A DNA stretch of 6,524 nt, from contig CACYBJ010000267.1 of the NCBI GenBank assembly GCA_902772565.1, positions 1-6,524 on the forward strand, given 5' to 3'. Positions 1 to 5,728 of this stretch are shown here, piece by piece. The position numbers and the translations under genes were made by a program. The DNA is from an uncultured Lachnospiraceae bacterium (GTDB lineage Bacteria > Bacillota > Clostridia > Lachnospirales > Lachnospiraceae). The stretch's first letter is position 1; the number at the start of each line of letters is the position of its first letter. The notes beneath the pieces were generated by a model, which saw only the letters and a program-made list of their open reading frames with translations, ran no database searches and was not told the DNA's origin.

Positions 1-243
1 CATGGTTGCACCTGCATTGGCAAATGCGTTATGGATGTAGCTGTCTTCGTAGGCTGTATAAGGATACATGAAAGTTGATACTTCAAGACATCCTGTTGCA
101 TTTCCGATAACCGCCTTGTCTTCTTCGTGAAGAGCACGGAGTACCTGTCTTGCTGCAATTGTGCCGCCGCAGCCTGCACACATTCTGTGACCCGGAGCAA
201 GACGGTCCGGTTTATTCATTACTTCTTTGAAATTGTAAGCCAT
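1..243 (-). CDS. porB: 2-oxoacid:ferredoxin oxidoreductase, beta subunit (PorB-like), N-terminal 81 residues, cut by window edge
   Basis: This is the thiamine-diphosphate-binding catalytic subunit of a four-subunit pyruvate or 2-oxoisovalerate:ferredoxin oxidoreductase, a cytoplasmic enzyme. I translated it by hand: it begins MAYNFKEVMN and stays open for 81 codons to the window edge. PorB hallmarks are APGHRMCAGCGG (residues 17-27, with Cys22 and Cys25) and GNATGCLEVSTF (47-58, with Cys52). These cysteines match three of the four expected [4Fe-4S] ligands; the fourth and the ThDP GDG motif would lie beyond the edge. The start is supported by a GAGGAG site 8 nt upstream, inside the last codons of the alpha gene, whose stop is only 2 nt before this ATG, so translation is probably coupled. 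Family assignment is secure; substrate (pyruvate or branched-chain 2-oxoacid) cannot be decided from this fragment. Confidence 0.93.
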   Translation of the reverse strand, partial: MAYNFKEVMNKPDRLAPGHRMCAGCGGTIAARQVLRALHEEDKAVIGNATGCLEVSTFMYPYTAYEDSYIHNAFANAGATM

Positions 244-245
244 CT

Positions 246-1442
246 TTATTTCTCCTCGTTTGCATCTCTAAGTCCGACATAGCGGAAATTCTCTACGGTC
301 TTATTGTTGTCGACCACGTCAATTAACTCCTCATAGATACTTTTAGCTGTATCGACGGTATAATCACGTCCGCCGAGTCCGTAAACATAGGAGACAGTTT
401 TGATTCTTACATCGTTTCTGTAAAGAGCTGCGCAGATTTCGCTGGCCATAGGTCCGCCCTGAGTTGAGAAGGAAATGGAACGGTCCATAAGAGCCGCACC
501 CTTCACATTCTTAAGGGCTGCTGCTATTTCATCTGCCGGGAAAGGTCTGAAAACTCTGAGTTTGATCATACCGACCTTGATACCCTGCTCGCGAAGTTCA
601 TCAACCGCATCCTTGGTTGTACCTGCTGCAGAACCCATGATAACCATGGCATATTCCGCATCTTCCATTCTGTACTCTTCGAAGAAGCCGTACTTTCTTC
701 CGGAAATTGCTTCGAACTCTCTTGCCACATCAAGGATTACCTGCTTGGCATTTTCCATAGCCTGTTCCTGAGCCTTGTGGGATTCCATGTAGTAGTTGGA
801 TACCGCATAAGGACCGACGGACATTGGCATATCCTTGTTAAGAAGGAAGTTGTCAGGCTCGAATTCACCTACAAAGTTCTTAACTACTGCATCATCGAGA
901 AGTTCGATGTTTGCAAGAGCGTGGCTTGTAATGAAACCGTCCTGGCAGATCATTATCGGAAGCATAACATCCTTGTGCTCGGAAATTCTGTAGGCCATTA
1001 CGAAATTGTCGTAGGCTTCCTGGTTGTTCTCTGAATAAATCTGAAGCCAGCCTGCATCTCTCGCGCCCATGGAATCGGAATGATCGGCATTGATATTGAT
1101 AGGACCTGTTAAGGCTCTGTTTACCACTGCCATTGCAAGAGGAAGTCTGTCACAGGCTGCAACATAAAGCACTTCCCACATGTAAGCAAGTCCGCAGGAA
1201 GATGTAGCGGTAAGTGCTCTTGCACCTGCGGCGCTGGCACCCATGGTTGCACTCATGGATGAATGCTCACTCTCTACGGGAATGAATTCCGTATCCATCT
1301 TGCCGTTTGCAATGTAATTTGCAACAAGCTGAGGGATTTCTGTAGACGGTGTAATAGGGAATGCTGCCATTACATCCGGATTGATCTGTTTTATAGCGTA
1401 GGCAACTGCCTCGTTACCTGATAATCTTTCTTTGATTGCCAT
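246..1442 (-). CDS. porA: 2-oxoacid:ferredoxin oxidoreductase, alpha subunit (PorA-like)
   Basis: The alpha subunit supplies the pyrimidine-binding side of the thiamine diphosphate site and the transketolase C-terminal-like domain of the oxidoreductase. The protein has 398 residues, the usual PorA length. Visible family motifs are AFPITPSTEIPQ (27-38), the VESEHSSMSATMGAS segment (56-70), TATSSCGLAYMWE (78-90), VVNRALTGP (106-114, with the Arg109 expected near the substrate carboxylate) and DHSDSMGARDAGW (120-132). The second domain begins around residue 250 with a run like YAMVIMGSAAGTTKDAVDEL. The start is fixed by an AGGAGG site 5 nt upstream that overlaps the TAG stop of the delta gene (9 nt gap). 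The stop lies 2 nt before the beta ATG. The order gamma-delta-alpha-beta is the arrangement of known PorGDAB enzymes. Whether it prefers pyruvate or 2-oxoisovalerate is unresolved: many such clusters are annotated either way. Confidence 0.95.
   Translation of the reverse strand: MAIKERLSGNEAVAYAIKQINPDVMAAFPITPSTEIPQLVANYIANGKMDTEFIPVESEHSSMSATMGASAAGARALTATSSCGLAYMWEVLYVAACDRLPLAMAVVNRALTGPININADHSDSMGARDAGWLQIYSENNQEAYDNFVMAYRISEHKDVMLPIMICQDGFITSHALANIELLDDAVVKNFVGEFEPDNFLLNKDMPMSVGPYAVSNYYMESHKAQEQAMENAKQVILDVAREFEAISGRKYGFFEEYRMEDAEYAMVIMGSAAGTTKDAVDELREQGIKVGMIKLRVFRPFPADEIAAALKNVKGAALMDRSISFSTQGGPMASEICAALYRNDVRIKTVSYVYGLGGRDYTVDTAKSIYEELIDVVDNNKTVENFRYVGLRDANEEK
252..257 (-). promoter_or_regulatory. 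Ribosome binding site of porB
   Basis: GAGGAG lies 8 nt before the porB ATG and is formed by two Glu codons near the end of porA. Together with the 2-nt gap between the genes it indicates translational coupling of the alpha and beta subunits. Confidence 0.8.
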
Positions 1443-1447
1443 TTCTG

Positions 1448-1453
1448 CCTCCT
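1448..1453 (-). promoter_or_regulatory. Ribosome binding site of porA
   Basis: A perfect AGGAGG lies 5 nt before the porA ATG. Its first two bases are the AG of the porD TAG stop codon, so the end of porD and the ribosome entry site of porA share sequence. Confidence 0.87.
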
Positions 1454-1757
1454 ATCTCATCTCGATTGCACCGAAAGGACATGCTTTGGCGCATATGCCG
1501 CAGCCCTTACAGTGGTCGTAGTCAAACTCAAGTCTCTTTCCGTCTTTAACCGGGATGGATGAATCCGGGCAGACAGGTGCACAAAGAAGGCACTGTTTGC
1601 ATTTGTCGAAATCAATATAAGGAGTAATGGTTCTCCACTCTCCTGTCATAACTGCAACGGATGTTGCTGCGCCATATACATGGTTGCCCATGGTAAGATC
1701 CTGCCATGGCGACTGTTCTGTGATCTTTGAAATATCTGTAGGTGTTGTATTTGCCAT
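1452..1757 (-). CDS. porD: 2-oxoacid:ferredoxin oxidoreductase, delta (ferredoxin-like) subunit (PorD-like)
   Basis: This 101-residue dicluster ferredoxin subunit would carry electrons from the catalytic subunits to external ferredoxin. Two complete CxxCxxCxxxCP motifs are present: Cys53/56/59/63 and Cys83/86/89/93, each expected to hold a [4Fe-4S] cluster. The N-terminal part, with GNHVYGAATSVAVMTGEWRT (24-43), is typical of PorD. I chose the ATG giving MANTTPTDIS, which has an AAAGG site 7 nt upstream. A longer reading frame from 1850 exists, but its extra 31 residues are just the translation of the inverted-repeat element, are rich in Arg and Cys, overlap the end of porG and have no ribosome binding site, so I rejected that start. 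The porA gene follows after 9 nt. Confidence 0.93.
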   Translation of the reverse strand: MANTTPTDISKITEQSPWQDLTMGNHVYGAATSVAVMTGEWRTITPYIDFDKCKQCLLCAPVCPDSSIPVKDGKRLEFDYDHCKGCGICAKACPFGAIEMR

Positions 1758-1764
1758 TTTTCTA

Positions 1765-1769
1765 CCTTT
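1765..1769 (-). promoter_or_regulatory. Ribosome binding site of porD
   Basis: AAAGG lies 7 nt before the porD ATG. It decides the porD start in favour of position 1757 over the longer frame. It begins only 1 nt after the outer arm (1771-1777) of the upstream inverted-repeat element, so folding of that element could affect its accessibility. Confidence 0.7.
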
Positions 1770-1770
1770 C

Positions 1771-1844
1771 TGTAGTGCACACCTCATGCAAAATCGGCTT
1801 CGCCGATGAGGTGTGCGGGTAGCGTTTTCTTCGAAAACACTACA
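1771..1844 (-). repeat. Structured inverted-repeat element between porG and porD (possible dispersed REP/MITE-like repeat)
   Basis: About 74 bp are bounded by a perfect 7-bp inverted repeat, TGTAGTG at 1771-1777 and CACTACA at 1838-1844. Inside are two nested or adjacent hairpins. The larger has arms GCACACCTCAT (1777-1787) and ATGAGGTGTGC (1806-1816), and within it a compact stem ATCGGC-TTC-GCCGAT (1793-1807). The smaller has arms at 1819-1829 and 1833-1843 (GTAG, one mismatch, GTTTTC, a 3-nt loop, then the complement). Read on the minus strand the mismatch becomes a G-U wobble and both loops are GAA closed by C-G. No T-run follows, so it does not look like an intrinsic terminator. The minus-strand copy contributes the TAG stop of porG. 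Only one copy is in this window, so calling it a dispersed repeat is inference from its compact palindromic build and its place in an otherwise tight operon. Confidence 0.7.
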
Positions 1845-2424
1845 TTTCATGTGCCATTATTGCGTCATATGCCATCTCAAGTGCCTTCATGTTGCCGTCG
1901 ATAACCTCAGGTTTCTTGGCGAACTTGGCCTTGTAGGAATCCCTCATCTGAACGAGGAATGTTTCTCTGTCCATTACTTTTGTTACCGCAACCACCGCTG
2001 CAAGCATAGGTGAGTTGGGGAAGTATTTGCCGAGAGCTTCTTCGGAAATCTTTCTGGCATCGAGAGTATAAATCTTTCCCGAATAACCTTTGAGTTCCTT
2101 TGCAACTTCGTCCTTGGATCTTGTGGTATTTACAATGATTGCGCCCTTGGGATTAAGTCCTGCGGTCACATCGATTGACTCAAGAAGGGTCTCATCAACA
2201 ACCACAACAAAGTCGGGATCGTAGATATTGGAATGAACCCTCAGCTCATGATCGCTGATTCTGTCGTAAGCGGTAATGGGAGCGCCCATTCGCTCGGGAC
2301 CGTACTCCGGGAAGCCCTGTACGTGCTTTCCGTTTTTGAAACAAACATCCGCCAGCAGAAGCGCTGCGGTTTTGGCACCCTGGCCTCCTCGGCCGTGCCA
2401 TCTGATTTCCAGTGTGTTTTTCAT
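1840..2424 (-). CDS. porG: 2-oxoacid:ferredoxin oxidoreductase, gamma subunit (PorG-like)
   Basis: The 194-residue gamma subunit belongs to the pyruvate/ketoisovalerate oxidoreductase catalytic-domain family and binds CoA-related parts of the reaction in the four-subunit enzyme. The glycine-rich signature WHGRGGQGAKTAALLLA is at residues 9-25, followed by the YGPERMGAPITAYDRIS segment (41-57) and the VVDETLLES segment (75-83), all characteristic of PorG. The ATG at 2424 is preceded by GAGGAG (2429-2434) at 4 nt spacing. It is the first gene of the GDAB set, 72 nt after the sbcC-like stop. The last codons read MAHEM then TAG, and that TAG falls in the terminal arm of the inverted-repeat element, so the C-terminus may have been set by insertion of that element. 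The delta gene follows after an unusually long 82-nt gap. Confidence 0.94.
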   Translation of the reverse strand: MKNTLEIRWHGRGGQGAKTAALLLADVCFKNGKHVQGFPEYGPERMGAPITAYDRISDHELRVHSNIYDPDFVVVVDETLLESIDVTAGLNPKGAIIVNTTRSKDEVAKELKGYSGKIYTLDARKISEEALGKYFPNSPMLAAVVAVTKVMDRETFLVQMRDSYKAKFAKKPEVIDGNMKALEMAYDAIMAHEM

Positions 2425-2428
2425 TTCT

Positions 2429-2434
2429 CTCCTC
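2429..2434 (-). promoter_or_regulatory. Ribosome binding site of porG
   Basis: GAGGAG lies 4 nt before the porG ATG within a purine-rich run. It supports translation initiation at 2424, giving the expected MKNTLEIRWHGRGGQG start. Confidence 0.8.
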
Positions 2435-2496
2435 TTTTCTGAAGTTTATGTCAAATTAACTGTTTACCAATGTCATATCCCTTACCGGGACCGATA

Positions 2497-4599
2497 CTAG
2501 ATTACTTTATATTCATACTCCACATTAAGCTGGCCCAGTATGGTTTCCGCTCTTCTGTGGCAGCTTAGAATTATCTTTTGACCGGGGTGTTCGCCCAGAG
2601 ATTTTAAGGTTCCCGCCAGACGTTCGTCATCATAATATACAAAGGCGTCGTCGAAAACAATAGGCATGCCGTTTTTGCCGGTAAGAATATCGCCGGATGC
2701 CATCCTTAATGCCAGTTTCATCTGTTCGCCGGCGCCGCGGCTCAGTCTTGTAACCGGCACATACTTGTCCAGCCTGTCAACCTTGCCGTTCATGGCCTCA
2801 TCGGTTACGAAAGACGTGTAGGTTCTGCTGGAGAAGTTGGCAGCGTACTCGCTGGCACGCTGGTTAAGGACTTTTCCGAGGCTCACATGATTCTTGCCGA
2901 TAAGATCCTCAAGGGTCTTGATGGCAAGTTCCACTGCTTCTATTTCCTTGGATTTCTTGGCAGCTTCCTCTTCGCACATTCTGAGCTGTTCCCTGTGGGA
3001 AAGAAGGCTGTTTTCGTTCTCCTCTCCGGCTTCTATCTGAAGACGAAGTTTCATCATCTTCTCGGAAAGGCCTCCTATCTGCTCTTTAATGGCAGATACG
3101 GCACTCAGGCGCTTTTCTTTTTCTTCCACAAGTCCCTGCTCCTGGAGGGCTATTTCATCTGCCTTAAGAACATCCATCGGTCCGAACTTTGAAAAGAAAC
3201 CCACAAGTTCTTCCTTACGCTCCGAAAGATCGTTTTCCATCTTCGTAAGCTCATCGGAAAGGGACTGTTCCTTTTCCACTATTTCGTTTCTGAGACCGTC
3301 GCTCTTAAGAGCGTCCTCGTAACGACTCACAAGTTCGTCCTCGGAAGAATGCATCATCTTAAACTTGCTTCGTTCTTCTTTTATGTCGGAAAGCTCGGCC
3401 TTTAAGCTGTCTATCTGCTCCTTGGCCCTCTTTCTGTTTTTTCCCAGGTTCATCATGTACCAGACGTAACCTGCCGCAGCCAAAAGTCCCGGTATCCAAA
3501 GAAGAACCGGTACCAGCACGCTCTTTTGTTTTCCGGAAAGTATAATGTAAAAAATTATACCCAGGACTATGAGCACTATGGCTGCTATCAGTAAACTCAT
3601 GGCTCTGTATTTGCCGTTTCGGTAATCAGATGTCATGCGGTTTTCTTTTTTCTCTATGTCACGCTCGGCTTTCAGAATCTTTTCATCGGACTCTTTTTTG
3701 AACTTTCTTACGGCATTCAGCTCGTTCTTAACAACGTCCAGCTTAATGAGGTTCTCATCCAGCTCTTCACGCTTGAGAATGGTTTTCTCCAGCTGTTCCG
3801 AAAGTTCCTTGTTCTTTTCCACATCCTTGGTATAGGATTTGAATCTTTCTTTGTGAGTGTAATAATCCTGTTCCACCTGTTCGAATTCCGATGGCGTATT
3901 CACCTTTTCAAGTTCGGAATTTAAGCGGTCGATTTCTTCAAGTCCCTCAAGCTCGTCGGATGCCAGCCTGTCAAGATTTCTCTCGTTCTTTTCTTCCTCA
4001 CGGATGCTGGTCTTGATATCCTTTATCTTCTGTTCCGCGCTTTCGGAAAGAAGTTCTCTTCGCTGCTCTTCAAGAAGGGAAAGAGCGTACTCTCCGTCGG
4101 CTTCGTCGTCGTTTTGCTTTCTGTGCTCATCCGTCAGATGCTTCTTAAGCGACTGGGAAATATTGGCGGATACGGTAACCGCTCCGTCACAGTTAAAGTA
4201 ACTGTTCAGATACTCCGTAAAGCTGATGCCGCGCATCTCCTCGAAGGCTTTCTCACCGTCAAATATTTCCTTGGACTCCGTCAGATTGCGAAGCACCACC
4301 CGGGAAGGCTGAAGGAAGTTTCGGGTGAGGCGGTACATGACACCGTCATGCTCGAAATCCATGCTTCCGCCGAAATGGTCTTTGTTATCCCAGGGAAGGA
4401 ACTTCTGATACATGTCATCTTCGCCTTCTTCCCCCGGTCTCTTCTTTTCGATGCCGTAAAACATGGCAAGAAGAAACATGGCAACGGTAGTCTTTCCGGA
4501 CTCGTTACCGCCTTCGATAACCGTCAGACCGTCGGAAAATTCAATTGTCTTGTCGGAGAACTTACCGAAGCCCTCCATGTAAATCTTTTTTACAATCAT
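2497..4599 (-). CDS. SbcC/Rad50-like (YhaN-type) ATPase with central membrane hairpin
   Basis: This 700-residue SMC-like ATPase is the probable partner of the SbcD-like protein encoded 12 nt upstream; such pairs handle DNA ends and hairpins. The N-terminal half of the ATPase head is at about 1-150, with the Walker A motif GGNESGKTT (30-38). Long charged heptad-like coils occupy about 170-330 and 385-575. The C-terminal half has the signature LSRGAGEQ (619-626), a Walker B of the form PIVFDDAF (646-653), a D-loop region YYDDER (655-660) and the switch His681 in ILSCHRR. Two hydrophobic helices, about 333-354 and 361-384, sit between the coils where SbcC and Rad50 have the zinc hook; there is no CxxC in the protein. 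It is shorter than E. coli SbcC (about 1050) and resembles Bacillus YhaN in layout. The ribosome binding site is weak (GGAAAAG), suggesting coupling to the preceding gene. DNA-end processing is inferred from family. Confidence 0.85.
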   Translation of the reverse strand: MIVKKIYMEGFGKFSDKTIEFSDGLTVIEGGNESGKTTVAMFLLAMFYGIEKKRPGEEGEDDMYQKFLPWDNKDHFGGSMDFEHDGVMYRLTRNFLQPSRVVLRNLTESKEIFDGEKAFEEMRGISFTEYLNSYFNCDGAVTVSANISQSLKKHLTDEHRKQNDDEADGEYALSLLEEQRRELLSESAEQKIKDIKTSIREEEKNERNLDRLASDELEGLEEIDRLNSELEKVNTPSEFEQVEQDYYTHKERFKSYTKDVEKNKELSEQLEKTILKREELDENLIKLDVVKNELNAVRKFKKESDEKILKAERDIEKKENRMTSDYRNGKYRAMSLLIAAIVLIVLGIIFYIILSGKQKSVLVPVLLWIPGLLAAAGYVWYMMNLGKNRKRAKEQIDSLKAELSDIKEERSKFKMMHSSEDELVSRYEDALKSDGLRNEIVEKEQSLSDELTKMENDLSERKEELVGFFSKFGPMDVLKADEIALQEQGLVEEKEKRLSAVSAIKEQIGGLSEKMMKLRLQIEAGEENENSLLSHREQLRMCEEEAAKKSKEIEAVELAIKTLEDLIGKNHVSLGKVLNQRASEYAANFSSRTYTSFVTDEAMNGKVDRLDKYVPVTRLSRGAGEQMKLALRMASGDILTGKNGMPIVFDDAFVYYDDERLAGTLKSLGEHPGQKIILSCHRRAETILGQLNVEYEYKVI

Positions 4600-4611
4600 T
4601 TCTTTTCCGGT

Positions 4612-5673
4612 TTACTTTCCGCCGGCTTTAAGCAGTGCCTCCACTCCGTAATACAGCGCTCTGTTCTTTACGGATTCGGGAGCATCGCTGTCCTTTATGG
4701 CATTAATGTAAGCTCCTATCAGGTTGGCCGAATTCTCGGTCATAAGCTCGTCGTAGTTATAGTCAAGCACCGTACCGTCGATTACATCAGTAATAACGCC
4801 GATGCTCATTATTGCCTGTTTATCCAGAGTAAATTCAGGGTCCCTAAGGCCGTCCACAAATACTCTGTAAAGGTTTTCCGGTCCTCTTGAAAGGATTTCC
4901 GAAGTAACCAGTTCCTTGATGGCAGAGTTGGTATCATCTGCCGAAATCCTTATGTGAAGGTCCACATAGGATCTTCTTGCAACAGGGATAAGGCTGGTCT
5001 GAAGAGAATACTTTTCGCCGCTTTGTACAAGCTCTCCCAGAATAAATCCGTGGTCTCCCGTTTCTTCTCTGTTAAGTGGCTCGGGACTTCCCGAGAAAAC
5101 CACTCTGTCCGTTACCTTACGGGCCTGATGCTCTCCGCCGAGAGCCACATATTCAAATCCCGCACGGTCAAGTTTATCAAAGTCCGTACCGGAAAGATTC
5201 ATGGTATGGCAAAGAAGAATGTGTGCTCCCGCTGATTTCTTTGGCACGGGGTCTATTCTTGAAACCGGATCGGTGTCGTTGGAATCCGGAGAGATTCCGT
5301 ATACCGTAACGCCGCATCCGTAGAAGTATACTTCGCTCAGTTCCCCTGTGGAAAACATGGTAACATTACCGTTCCACTTGAAGTTTCTGTAGTGGGAACG
5401 GGGACTCATGTAATCGTTGGCGCCGGCCACCATCACCACTTTGGTCTTCTTGAGTTTTTCAAAAGACTCGTTGACAGTCTTAAGATCTTTGACACCCGGC
5501 TGCTTGTTAAACAAATCTCCCGAAATGAGCAGCAGGTCGATCTCACGGTTGTTGCACTCGTCGATAATCCTGTCGAAGGTCTTCCATATTTCATTTTTTC
5601 TGGCTGCTGCCCAGGGCCTTCCCTTTTCGGGTTCTATCCCCAGATGCAGATCCGATATATGTATGAATTTCAT
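4612..5673 (-). CDS. SbcD/Mre11-like (YhaO-type) metallophosphoesterase with altered active-site motifs
   Basis: This 353-residue calcineurin-like phosphoesterase should be the nuclease subunit partnered with the SbcC-like ATPase downstream. Motif I is SDLHLG (Asp8, His10), motif II is SGDLFN (Asp53), the single-His motif is LLCHTM (His156), and GSPEPL (195-200) is the family's usual post-catalytic segment. Two motifs depart from consensus: GNHD is replaced by GAND (84-87) and GHxH by GGEH (179-182). I rechecked both directly in the DNA. These changes remove residues that in Mre11 bind metal (Asn, His) or act in catalysis (His). The part after about residue 235 corresponds to the capping/C-terminal region. 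The start is supported by AGGAGG 4 nt upstream and by the canonical MKFIHISDLHLG opening. It is a little shorter than E. coli SbcD (about 400). It may be a low-activity or non-nuclease variant; that is inference. Confidence 0.86.
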   Translation of the reverse strand: MKFIHISDLHLGIEPEKGRPWAAARKNEIWKTFDRIIDECNNREIDLLLISGDLFNKQPGVKDLKTVNESFEKLKKTKVVMVAGANDYMSPRSHYRNFKWNGNVTMFSTGELSEVYFYGCGVTVYGISPDSNDTDPVSRIDPVPKKSAGAHILLCHTMNLSGTDFDKLDRAGFEYVALGGEHQARKVTDRVVFSGSPEPLNREETGDHGFILGELVQSGEKYSLQTSLIPVARRSYVDLHIRISADDTNSAIKELVTSEILSRGPENLYRVFVDGLRDPEFTLDKQAIMSIGVITDVIDGTVLDYNYDELMTENSANLIGAYINAIKDSDAPESVKNRALYYGVEALLKAGGK

Positions 5674-5677
5674 ACAG

Positions 5678-5683
5678 CCTCCT
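5678..5683 (-). promoter_or_regulatory. Ribosome binding site of the SbcD-like gene
   Basis: A perfect AGGAGG lies 4 nt before the ATG. The spacing is slightly short, but the site fits the start that gives the canonical SbcD N-terminus. Confidence 0.75.
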
Positions 5684-5707
5684 GACCATGCTGCCTCTGT
5701 ACATTAC

Positions 5708-5722
5708 CCGGGACGCGCCCGG
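5708..5722 (-). other. Short GC-rich hairpin in the amylase-to-SbcD gap
   Basis: CCGGG and CCCGG form a 5-bp stem around a 5-nt loop, a few bases after the amylase stop codon. On the minus strand it is followed by GTAATGTACAG, with no U-tract, so it is not a standard intrinsic terminator. It might stabilise the 3' end of the upstream message or cause partial attenuation. Confidence 0.4.
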
Positions 5723-5728
5723 TTAAAA

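Noticed and set aside
1771..1844. Inverted-repeat element as an intrinsic terminator after porG
   Set aside because: Neither hairpin is followed by a U-run, and porD lies immediately downstream in the same enzyme complex.
1771..1844. CRISPR repeat
   Set aside because: Only one palindromic unit is present, with no regularly spaced copies and no cas genes.
1758..1850. N-terminal extension of porD starting at 1850 (MKCSVFEENA...)
   Set aside because: The extra 31 residues are the translation of the inverted-repeat element, overlap the end of porG, have no ribosome binding site, and are not PorD-like. The ATG at 1757 has an AAAGG site and gives a normal PorD.
2449..2454. Perfect TTGACA on the minus strand as a porG promoter -35 box
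   Set aside because: The matching -10 position would fall in the purine-rich ribosome binding region (GAGAGA) with no TATAAT-like sequence, and the start site would lie at or past the porG ATG. No other convincing promoter was seen in 2425-2496, so porG may be read through from upstream or use a promoter I cannot recognise.
2478..2490. Small TCCC/GGGA hairpin after the SbcC-like stop as a terminator
   Set aside because: The stem is only 4-5 bp and is not followed by a U-tract.
4114..4890. 258-codon open frame on the plus strand
   Set aside because: It runs antisense across the end of the SbcD-like gene and the start of the SbcC-like gene, both strongly supported by motifs. Its product shows no recognisable domain and it has no context of its own, so it is a shadow frame.
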